From positions 1 through 25,575 of the forward strand of contig DASQAV010000147.1 in NCBI GenBank assembly GCA_035635575.1: a stretch of 25,575 bases of DNA. The letters are read 5' to 3'. The notes under the pieces were generated by a model that saw only the letters and a list, made by a program, of their open reading frames with translations, ran no database searches and had not been told where the DNA came from. Positions 1 through 6,432 of the stretch are shown here, piece by piece. The DNA comes from WS-7 sp035635575 (lineage in GTDB: Bacteria > Eisenbacteria > RBG-16-71-46 > SZUA-252). Numbering within the stretch: position 1 is the stretch's first letter; each line of letters opens with the position of its first letter. The translations under genes were made by a program, and so were the position numbers.

Positions 1-234
1 TGGGGCGGTTTTCTTGGTCTCAATCTGAGCCGCGAGGAGGCCGAGCGCTGGAGCGGCCGCCTGGAAGAAGAAGGGAATCTCGGCCGACGCGACCTCTCGC
101 TCACGATGGGCGCCGGCCGTCCCGTCGCGGAGCTAGGCGCCTTCTCCTTCTCCGCGACGGCGCCGCTCTACTCGAAAGCCCAAGGCGAGCAGTCGAAGAC
201 TCCCTGGGTCTTCTCCCTCAGCTGGTCGCGGTGA
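1..234 (+). CDS. C-terminal fragment of a probable outer-membrane beta-barrel protein
   Basis: The window opens inside an open frame (frame 1) that encodes 77 residues and stops at TGA 232-234. The start lies upstream of the window. The last residues alternate polar and hydrophobic or aromatic positions (PWVFSLSWSR), and an earlier stretch (GAFSFSATAPLYS) does the same. This is the pattern of closing strands in Gram-negative outer-membrane barrels, although those usually end in a terminal Phe or Trp rather than Arg. The gene converges on the HdeD-like gene, with 12 bases between the stops. The protein family cannot be named from this fragment. Confidence 0.55.
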   Translation, partial: WGGFLGLNLSREEAERWSGRLEEEGNLGRRDLSLTMGAGRPVAELGAFSFSATAPLYSKAQGEQSKTPWVFSLSWSR

Positions 235-246
235 GCGCCGCGCGCG

Positions 247-822
247 TCAGGCCCGCGCGGGCGCAGCGACCAAGCGCCGCAGGCCGGCCGAGAACATCAG
301 CAGGGCCACACCGCTCATGATCAGATTGATGCCCAGGAGCGTCCCGACGGCCCAGACGGCGCTCGCCGGCCAGCGGATCCAGATCAGCAATCCAAGGAGC
401 AGGGTCACGATGCCGTCGGCAAGAAGCCAGCCCGAACCCGGCATGGAACGAATCCGGAAAAACCCGACCGTGAGAAGGATGCCTTCGGCGAGGAACAGCG
501 ACCCAATCACCAGCGTGAGCGACAGAAGTCCGATTCCAGGCTGAAACGCGATGAAGAGCCCACCCGCGACGTAGAAGAGCCCCAGCAAGACCCGCCAGAT
601 GTTGCCGCCCATCGCTCGATGGGAGAACGCCGAGGCGATGTGCGCGAACCCCGTGAACACGATGATCCAGCCGAGGAAGATCGTGACGCCGAGCCCGGCG
701 CTGAAGGGGAGGGCGATCGCGAGTGCTCCGAGGACGAGGAAGAGGATGGCCCAGAGGGTGAATCTACGTGTGGGGGGCGCTCCGAATGCCCCGGTGGTGG
801 TGGGGTGCGCGCGAGTGGCCAT
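247..822 (-). CDS. HdeD family (DUF308) membrane protein
   Basis: A 191-residue integral inner-membrane protein. Six hydrophobic segments can be read at about residues 21-39, 43-65, 76-93, 97-121, 131-149 and 154-178, with short Gly/Pro loops and the paired-repeat layout of the HdeD/DUF308 family. In enterobacteria HdeD is linked to acid resistance; in most other phyla the role is unknown, so only the family is called. The frame could extend to an ATG at 918, but the ATG at 822 (MATRAHP) is preceded by AAGGAGA 9 bases upstream and gives a normal-length protein. The extra N-terminal residues from 918 are Arg/Pro-rich and unlike the family. It is divergent from the secreted repeat protein at 1030, with a 207-base shared upstream region. 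Confidence 0.88.
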   Translation of the reverse strand: MATRAHPTTTGAFGAPPTRRFTLWAILFLVLGALAIALPFSAGLGVTIFLGWIIVFTGFAHIASAFSHRAMGGNIWRVLLGLFYVAGGLFIAFQPGIGLLSLTLVIGSLFLAEGILLTVGFFRIRSMPGSGWLLADGIVTLLLGLLIWIRWPASAVWAVGTLLGINLIMSGVALLMFSAGLRRLVAAPARA

Positions 823-891
823 GACCGCGTCTCCTTTTCGAGAGAGGTTCCCAGGCAGGCCGTTCGGTGGGCAGCGCCGCGGCCCACGTCC

Positions 892-931
892 ATCATAGCC
901 CCAGATATTCTCCTCCACCTGGTTGCGGCAA
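892..931 (-). promoter_or_regulatory. Possible sigma70-like promoter of the HdeD-like gene
   Basis: Read on the minus strand, TTGCCG (complement of 926-931) lies 18 bases before TATCTG (complement of 902-907). A second -10-like hexamer, TATGAT (complement of 892-897), follows just downstream. Either would give a leader of roughly 65-75 bases before the ATG at 822. The match is by eye to the E. coli consensus, which may not apply to this phylum. No convincing promoter was seen for the divergent plus-strand gene. Confidence 0.22.
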
Positions 932-1029
932 TCGGCCCGTCGACCGAACGCCCCGAGAAAACACTTGCGCCCGCGCTTCCAAGTGGCTGCCGCATTGATA
1001 CCTAGCTATGTGACGTTGCCGCCACAGAG

Positions 1030-3555
1030 ATGCAGGCGTACGATTCACGAATGACGTGGCGTGCCATGGGCCTGGCGACGCTCCTCGTTCTGCCCTCCAT
1101 CATCGGTGCCGTGCACGCGTCCGGAGAAACGCTTCCGCGAAGCGATCGGGAGCGCGCGCGTGAGGCGCTGCGACAACTCTTCCCCGAACGCCCACCGCAG
1201 CCAGAACTCCCCCAAGAAGCTCCTCCTCCCGTGAGACCTGCCACAGCTGAGGATGTTCTATGGGGAGAAGAATTCGGACTTCCCTCGTGCGATGGTGAGC
1301 TCTTCTGCGCGATCCGCTTTGGCGAGGACATCGTGGTTGGAGGGAGCTTCAGGCAAATTGGCGGAGTTGCGGCCAGCAACATCGCGCGGTGGGACGGTGC
1401 GCGATGGCACCCTTTGAATCAGGGCGTGGACGGCTCCGTGACATCCCTCGCCGTTTACCAGGGCGCGCTGTACGTGGGCGGCAGGATCTACCGGGCAGGC
1501 GGTCAGCCGGTCTACAACCTGGCGAAGTGGAACGGTCAGTGGTCCTCGGTGCTCAACTCTCCCTATCCCTTCTACTGTTGCAGTGAGACGAATGCTCTCT
1601 CCGTCTTTCGGGGAGAGCTGATCGCGAGCGGGTATGCGTACACTCCGGTCGGTTACGGCTTCGGGCTCGCCGCCTGGAATGGGTCCACGTGGCGATGGCT
1701 GACGACTCCGATCGAGGGCCGCGTCCTTTCAATGCAGGCCGTGGGGGACTCCCTGTACGTTGGCGGGCAATTCAGCCAAGCGGGAGGCGTTCGCGCGGCG
1801 AGCGTTGCTCTGTGGAATGGGAGCGCATGGTCCCCCGTGGGCAATGTCGGGACTGCCGATCCGTACGCGTATTCGGCGATCGCCTGCCTTGCCTACTACC
1901 ATGGCAGGCTCTACGCGGCGGGAGCGTTCGACAGCATTGGAGGTCAGCACATCGAAGGGATCGCCGCGTGGGACGGGTCCACATGGAGCTCGCTGGCGGA
2001 CCATGAGATCTATGGCGCAAGCGCGATGGCTGTCTGCAATGACACGCTGAACATTTCAACCTTCGAGGGGATCGAACGGTGGGATGGCTCCACGTGGAGC
2101 TCCCTGCCAGCGTTCAATGGGTATGCCCGCCAGCTCCTCCCTGACGATCGGAGCCTCATCGCGCTCGGCGGAGGCGCCAGAACCCAGAACCAGAATGGAA
2201 CGCCGCGTGGATTGGGCATCGTTCGATGGGACGGCACTTCCTGGCGAGACTATGAAACGTGGAATGCCCACATGAGGGGCTTGGGCTCCTTTGGGGGAGG
2301 GCCTGGTCTGATTCGGGCCCTGGCGCCTTTTCAGGACGATTTGATCGCAGCAGGTTCTCTCACCTACTTCGGGACCGGCACAGGCTGGGGATCCGCGACT
2401 CCGGTGATGCGGTGGGACGGGTCCAGCTGGGCTCCCATGCCGTTCACGTCAGGGGAGGTCACATCCCTGGCGGAGCGAAGCGACACTCTGTACGCGGCGG
2501 GCGTCTTCTACACTGGCGGAACCTTGAGCTCCTCAGCGGCCGCTCGCTGGACCGGCAACCAGTGGACGTCGATGGATACGCTGGGCATCAACGGCGTCCA
2601 GCTCCTGAGCTACTCGGGGAGATTGGTCCTGGCGACGGCGCGGTACTGGTTTCTTGATCGGGCGAGCGGGGTCTACGAGTGGAGCGGCAGCTCCTGGGTG
2701 CCGCTCGGTCTGGTTAGCGCCCAGGATCAAGGAATCGTATCGATGGTGGAACATAAAGGTGAGCTCATCGTCGCCGGTCAGTTCACTTCGATCGGCGGAA
2801 TTCCTGCGCAGGGTGTGGCCGCGTGGAATGGGCAGAGCTGGCGCCCCCTGTCCTTTGGCTTCGCAAACTTCACCGCTCCGCCTATCACCGGACTCGCCTC
2901 CTACAATGGACGTCTTTTTGCATCCGGAAGCTTTTCAGACAGTCCCTATGGGAATCGTAGTCCGCTGGTGGAGTGGAACGGTACTGCCTGGATTCCGGTG
3001 ATGGGCGTTGGCGGAGATGGCCGGCACGTGAACATCGTCGGCGGCCGGCTTCTCTTGAGCGGAGATATGGTCTTGCACTCCACCCGCGAGCAGCTCAATG
3101 CGCTCTTGTGGGATGGACGCACGTGGCGATCCCTGGGATCGGGGACCAATGGAGCCCCGTACGCTTCCGCGGAGTACCGAGGCTCGCTCTATGTCGGCGG
3201 TTCCTTCTCAAGGGCGGGAGGCAAGAGCGCCTTCGGGATCGCCCGCTGGAACGGCCTGACCTCCCCGGCGGCACAGACACCCGCGCTCTCGGCAGGACGC
3301 CCGAATCCATTTTCCGGCGCGGCCGACTTCTCCTACGATCTGAGGCGTGACTCCGATGTTCGCATCACCGTGCACGACGCTCAAGGAAGGCTGGTCGTGT
3401 TCCTCTTCGCGGGTCCCCAGCCCGCCGGGACGCACCTGATACACTGGGACGGTCGCGACCGACTCGGAAGAATGGCGTCCGCCGGAATCTACTTCGTATC
3501 GATCGAGGACAAGAACGGAGCCGTTTCCTCCCGAAAAATCGTCCGCTTGAGATAG
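1030..3555 (+). CDS. Secreted Rax2/propeller-like repeat protein with a C-terminal FlgD/T9SS-like Ig domain
   Basis: An 841-residue exported protein. A hydrophobic signal segment follows the third Met and ends near AVHAS. From about residue 100 to 745 the chain is built of irregular repeats of 45-60 residues with the signature GGxFxxxGG followed by IAxWDGxxW (for example GGSFRQIGG, GGQFSQAGG, AGAFDSIGG, AGQFTSIGG, GGSFSRAGG). This resembles the Rax2 or kelch-like propeller repeats of bacterial secreted proteins. Residues 755-841 form an Ig-like domain starting RPNPF and containing GTHLIHWDGRD and SAGIYFV, as in FlgD-Ig/type IX sorting domains. It is therefore probably a surface or secreted protein of unknown ligand. 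The start is uncertain: ATGs at 1030, 1051 and 1066 all lack a strong ribosome binding site, and the last two leave a more compact signal peptide. Confidence 0.85.
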   Translation: MQAYDSRMTWRAMGLATLLVLPSIIGAVHASGETLPRSDRERAREALRQLFPERPPQPELPQEAPPPVRPATAEDVLWGEEFGLPSCDGELFCAIRFGEDIVVGGSFRQIGGVAASNIARWDGARWHPLNQGVDGSVTSLAVYQGALYVGGRIYRAGGQPVYNLAKWNGQWSSVLNSPYPFYCCSETNALSVFRGELIASGYAYTPVGYGFGLAAWNGSTWRWLTTPIEGRVLSMQAVGDSLYVGGQFSQAGGVRAASVALWNGSAWSPVGNVGTADPYAYSAIACLAYYHGRLYAAGAFDSIGGQHIEGIAAWDGSTWSSLADHEIYGASAMAVCNDTLNISTFEGIERWDGSTWSSLPAFNGYARQLLPDDRSLIALGGGARTQNQNGTPRGLGIVRWDGTSWRDYETWNAHMRGLGSFGGGPGLIRALAPFQDDLIAAGSLTYFGTGTGWGSATPVMRWDGSSWAPMPFTSGEVTSLAERSDTLYAAGVFYTGGTLSSSAAARWTGNQWTSMDTLGINGVQLLSYSGRLVLATARYWFLDRASGVYEWSGSSWVPLGLVSAQDQGIVSMVEHKGELIVAGQFTSIGGIPAQGVAAWNGQSWRPLSFGFANFTAPPITGLASYNGRLFASGSFSDSPYGNRSPLVEWNGTAWIPVMGVGGDGRHVNIVGGRLLLSGDMVLHSTREQLNALLWDGRTWRSLGSGTNGAPYASAEYRGSLYVGGSFSRAGGKSAFGIARWNGLTSPAAQTPALSAGRPNPFSGAADFSYDLRRDSDVRITVHDAQGRLVVFLFAGPQPAGTHLIHWDGRDRLGRMASAGIYFVSIEDKNGAVSSRKIVRLR

Positions 3556-3565
3556 CCATCACAAG

Positions 3566-3571
3566 AGGAGG
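3566..3571 (+). promoter_or_regulatory. Strong Shine-Dalgarno AGGAGG in front of an ATT codon
   Basis: A perfect AGGAGG lies 6 bases upstream of ATT 3578-3580 and 10 bases after the stop of the preceding gene. No ATG, GTG or TTG in the DUF5996 frame is placed to use it; the first in-frame ATG is at 3659. It decides the start proposed for the downstream gene. Confidence 0.65.
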
Positions 3572-3577
3572 TTCACC

Positions 3578-4486
3578 ATTTCCACAACTGCAAGGGCGCT
3601 GGAAACCTGGCCGGAGCTCAAGCTCAGCGCGTGGGAGGACACACGCGCCACGCTCCACATGTGGACGCAGATCGTCGGGAAGATCTGCCTCGCGCTGACC
3701 CCGCTCACGAATCACTGGTGGAACGTCACCTTTCATTTCACGGCGCGCGGCCTCTCGACCCCCGCGATGACCGTGGGCGGCCGGACCCTGCGGATGACGT
3801 TCGATTTCGTGGCGCATCAGCTCGTGTTCCAGACCTCGGATGGCGTGATCAGGACAATCCCGCTCGAGCCGCGAACCGTCGCCGAGTTCTACGAACGGGT
3901 GATGGCCGTCTTGCGCGAGCTCGGAATCCAGGTGCACATCTGGACCATGCCGGTCGAGATTCCGGACCCGGTCCGCTTCGAGAAGGACGTCACCCACCAC
4001 ACGTACGACGCGGACGCGGCAACCGCCTTCTGGCGCGCCCTGCTCGCCATGAAGCCCGTGTTCGAGAGCTTTCGATGCGCCTTCATCGGAAAGTGCAGCC
4101 CGCTCCATTTCTTCTGGGGAGGCTTCGATCTCGCGGTCACGAGGTTCAATGGAAAGCGGGCACCCGAGCGGCCGGGAGCCGACGCGATGAACCGGGAGGC
4201 CTATTCTCACGAGGTGATCAGCCACGGATTCTGGCCCGGCAGGTTGCCGCTGGACGCCTCCTTCTACGCGTACGCGGCGCCCGAGCCGCCCGGACTCAAG
4301 GAGGCGAAGGTCCAGCCCGCGGCCGCGTACTACGACGACAAGGTGTGGAACGAGTTCTTTCTTCCCTACGAAGCAGTTCGCACCGCCCGAAACCCGGCCG
4401 ACGAGCTGACGGCGTTCCTGAACTCGACGTACGAAGCCGCCGCCACGCTCGCGGGATGGAGCCGGACGGAGCTGGAACGGAGGTAG
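3578..4486 (+). CDS. DUF5996 family protein, probable ATT start
   Basis: About 302 residues if read from ATT 3578. The protein matches DUF5996 in its landmarks: WPELKLSAWEDT and TLHMWTQIVGK near the N-terminus, NHWWNVTFHFTARGL next, FFWGGFDLAVTRF in the middle, and FLPYEAVRTARNPADE plus FLNSTYEAAATLAGW at the end. The function of the family is unknown. The first in-frame ATG (3659) would remove 27 residues, including the WP and W-x-x-T residues that the family normally carries. In-frame CTG 3599 lacks a Shine-Dalgarno. The ATT has AGGAGG 6 bases upstream, so either ATT is a true rare initiator or an ATG has been altered by mutation or read error. The UBP zinc-finger gene follows after 4 bases and is probably co-transcribed. 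The family call is firm; the start is inferred. Confidence 0.85.
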   Translation: MSTTARALETWPELKLSAWEDTRATLHMWTQIVGKICLALTPLTNHWWNVTFHFTARGLSTPAMTVGGRTLRMTFDFVAHQLVFQTSDGVIRTIPLEPRTVAEFYERVMAVLRELGIQVHIWTMPVEIPDPVRFEKDVTHHTYDADAATAFWRALLAMKPVFESFRCAFIGKCSPLHFFWGGFDLAVTRFNGKRAPERPGADAMNREAYSHEVISHGFWPGRLPLDASFYAYAAPEPPGLKEAKVQPAAAYYDDKVWNEFFLPYEAVRTARNPADELTAFLNSTYEAAATLAGWSRTELERR

Positions 4487-4490
4487 ATCG

Positions 4491-4760
4491 ATGGAAGCCG
4501 CGACGTGCGCGCATCTCGAGCAGATCAAGAATGTCAAATTGCCCAAGAAGCGCGAATGTGAGGAGTGCGTCCGGATCGGCTCGGACTGGGTGCACCTTCG
4601 CACCTGTCAGACGTGCGGCATGACGCTTTGCTGCGACTCCTCGCCGAACAAGCACGCCAGCAAGCACGCCCGGAAGAGCACGCATCCGGTGGTCGCGTCG
4701 GGGGAGCCCGGCGAGCGCTGGCTCTATTGCTATCCGGACGAGGCGTTTATCGAATACTGA
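4491..4760 (+). CDS. Small UBP-type zinc-finger protein
   Basis: An 89-residue protein that is essentially one UBP-type (ZnF-UBP/BUZ) zinc finger. Likely ligands are C6 and H8, then C23-x2-C26, C39-x2-C42, C47, and H55, H59 and H65; the final WLYCYPDEAFIEY is the usual closing segment. In eukaryotic deubiquitinases this domain binds ubiquitin tails. Bacterial stand-alone versions are widespread and their ligand is unknown. The start is clear: GGAGG at 4479-4483 sits 7 bases before the ATG and overlaps the end of the DUF5996 gene, so the two genes are probably translated from one message. Confidence 0.9.
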   Translation: MEAATCAHLEQIKNVKLPKKRECEECVRIGSDWVHLRTCQTCGMTLCCDSSPNKHASKHARKSTHPVVASGEPGERWLYCYPDEAFIEY

Positions 4761-4767
4761 CAGCAAG

Positions 4768-4926
4768 TTAGAGCCGCAACATCGTGTAGTGCCGCAACGC
4801 ATCCGGCTCCTCGCCGCACACGCTCTTCAACAACGCATTCCATCCCGTCGATAAGTCCACGGTACGGGTACGGGCTCCGCTCCGTAGCGCGGCGCCCGCG
4901 TTCTCCAAGGGAATGGAGACCCTCAC
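4768..4926 (-). other. Short open frame in the 166-base gap, possible gene remnant
   Basis: The gap between the zinc-finger and methyltransferase genes has no plus-strand gene. On the minus strand a frame from GTG 4926 to TAA 4768 encodes 52 residues, ending GWNALLKSVCGEEPDALRHY plus TMLRL. The second half has the mixed composition of a real protein tail rather than the Arg/Gly/Pro-rich look of a shadow frame. The frame runs on upstream antisense to the methyltransferase gene, where it does look like a shadow. It may be the C-terminal remnant of a lost gene, a small protein, or chance. I do not recognise a family, and no ribosome binding site was identified for the GTG. Confidence 0.2.
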
Positions 4927-5730
4927 GTGGGCCTTGTCGAAGCCGTCGCCAGAATCCCGGCCTTCCTCGGGAGCCTCGTCGGTGAAGATCTGCAGCGAAG
5001 CATCACCCGCGAGTACCACAAGGCACTCCAGTCGGGCTGGCATCACTTCCCGGCGTTCGTCAGCCTTCCGAATCCCTGCGGTCTCGGCCTTCCGGAGCGG
5101 GTCGTCGAGCTCCTTCTGGCGCGGCTTTCGTACGCACCCGGCTCCCGCGTCCTGGACGTGGGCTATGCGAACAGCATGATCTGTCACCGGGATCTGATCC
5201 GGTCGCTTCCCGCCCCGCGCCACCTCACCGGCATCGACATGGCCGACCCCGTGTTCGACGCCGGAGAGCTCTACTCCGAGACCGTGCGCGGCGACATCTG
5301 TGACACCGAGTTTCCCGACGGCGTGTTCGATCTGGTGTGGTGCATCTCGTCGCTGGAGCACATCGGAATGGACAACTCGGGCTACGCGGGCGCGTCCTTT
5401 GCCGGAGCGCCCACGGCGGAGCGTGCGCTCTCGGAGATGATGCGCATCACGCGCCCCGGAGGCTCCCTCCTGGTCACCGTGCCCTTCGGCGCCTACGAGA
5501 ACCACGGCTGGTTCCGGAACTTCGACGAGGAAACGCTCGAGAAGCTCCTCGAGCCGGTGCGCCTCCAGGCAACCATCCACGAGCTCTACTTCGGACACTC
5601 GCACGTCGCGGGATGGTCGCGGGCCGACGCCCACGAGCTGGCCGGCACCGGATATCTGGATCAGGGAAACGCCGGCGCGGCGGGCCTGGCGGCGCTGCTC
5701 ATCGAAAAGGATTCTTCAGGCTGGCAGTAG
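4927..5730 (+). CDS. Class I SAM-dependent methyltransferase
   Basis: A 267-residue protein, probably cytoplasmic, with the Rossmann-like methyltransferase landmarks. Motif I is at residues 74-83 (SRVLDVGYAN, a variant of the Gly-rich SAM loop). The acidic end of beta-2 is at 101-105 (TGIDM), the motif around beta-4 at 132-146 (GVFDLVWCISSLEHI), and the post-motif at 174-188 (ITRPGGSLLVTVPFG). This is the methyltransferase type 11 layout, usually acting on small molecules, lipids or sugars; the substrate is not predictable. The start is GTG 4927, with GGAGA at 4915-4919 upstream. An in-frame stop at 4885-4887 limits any longer version. The HAD gene follows 22 bases later in the same direction. 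Confidence 0.85.
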   Translation: MGLVEAVARIPAFLGSLVGEDLQRSITREYHKALQSGWHHFPAFVSLPNPCGLGLPERVVELLLARLSYAPGSRVLDVGYANSMICHRDLIRSLPAPRHLTGIDMADPVFDAGELYSETVRGDICDTEFPDGVFDLVWCISSLEHIGMDNSGYAGASFAGAPTAERALSEMMRITRPGGSLLVTVPFGAYENHGWFRNFDEETLEKLLEPVRLQATIHELYFGHSHVAGWSRADAHELAGTGYLDQGNAGAAGLAALLIEKDSSGWQ

Positions 5731-5752
5731 CCCTCTGGCGTATCCTTCTCGG

Positions 5753-6427
5753 ATGCGCTCCCGCACCTCCTTCATCTTCGATCTCGACGGCACCCTCGTG
5801 GACAGCGTGTATCAGCACGTGCTCGCCTGGCACGAGGCGATCCGCGCCGAGGGGATCGATCTCGCCGTCTGGCGAATCCACCGAAAGATCGGCATGAGCG
5901 GGGGACTGTTCGCGAACATGCTTCTGCGGGAGATCGGAGTGGAGCTTGCGCCCGATCGGATCGAGAGGATCCAGCGGGGGCACACGGACGCCTACAAACG
6001 CGTGGCGAGCACCGTCGCTCCGCTACCCGGCGCTCGCGAGCTGCTCCAGGCGCTGACGAAGAACGGCGTTCCCTGGGCCATCGCCACCAGCGGACATATG
6101 GAGTCGGCGGCCCGGACGATCCAGGCGCTCGGCCTGGATCTGAAGCAGACCGTGCTGGTGACGCACGACGACGTGAAGCACGCCAAGCCCGATCCGGACC
6201 TTTTTTTCGCGGCCGCGGACAAGCTGAGCGTTCCCGTGGAGACGACCTCCGTCGTCGGGGACAGCGTGTGGGACATGCTCGCCGCGCAGCGGGCGCGAGC
6301 GTTGGGGATCGGGCTTCTGTCGGGAGGCTACGGGCCCGAGGAGCTGGAGCGCGCGGGAGCGTATCGCGTGTACGCGGATCCCCAGGATCTCCTGGACCAC
6401 CTCGACGAGGTCGGCGGAAGGCCGTAG
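5753..6427 (+). CDS. HAD-superfamily hydrolase, phosphatase/phosphoglucomutase-like
   Basis: A 224-residue cytoplasmic HAD-type phosphohydrolase with all four catalytic motifs: nucleophile and acid in FDLDGTLVDS (D10, D12), motif II ATSGH (S113), motif III lysine in HAKPDPDLF (K145), and motif IV VVGDSVWDM (D170, D174). A helical cap lies between motifs I and II at about residues 18-85, as in the beta-phosphoglucomutase/phosphoglycolate phosphatase subfamily. The substrate is likely a small phosphorylated sugar or acid but is not determined. The ATG at 5753 has no clear ribosome binding site. The stop is 5 bases from the stop of the convergent barrel gene, and no terminator hairpin is visible between them. 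Confidence 0.9.
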   Translation: MRSRTSFIFDLDGTLVDSVYQHVLAWHEAIRAEGIDLAVWRIHRKIGMSGGLFANMLLREIGVELAPDRIERIQRGHTDAYKRVASTVAPLPGARELLQALTKNGVPWAIATSGHMESAARTIQALGLDLKQTVLVTHDDVKHAKPDPDLFFAAADKLSVPVETTSVVGDSVWDMLAAQRARALGIGLLSGGYGPEELERAGAYRVYADPQDLLDHLDEVGGRP

Positions 6428-6432
6428 CGTCT

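Noticed and set aside
251..262. Perfect 12-base palindrome GCCCGCGCGGGC near two convergent stops, possible terminator
   Set aside because: It lies inside the last codons of the HdeD-like gene, has no loop or T-run, and such GC palindromes are expected by chance in this composition.
247..918. Longer HdeD-like frame starting at ATG 918
   Set aside because: The extra 32 residues are Arg/Pro/Gly-rich and unlike the family, while ATG 822 has a strong AAGGAGA site.
4871..4898. Inverted repeat CGGGC...GCCCG upstream of the methyltransferase gene as terminator or attenuator
   Set aside because: Only 5 paired bases with an 18-base loop and no T-run.
4768..5634. 288-residue minus-strand frame opposite the methyltransferase gene
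   Set aside because: The plus strand carries clear methyltransferase motifs; most of the opposing frame is Arg/Gly/Val-rich shadow. Only its last part, beyond the methyltransferase, is kept as a possible remnant.
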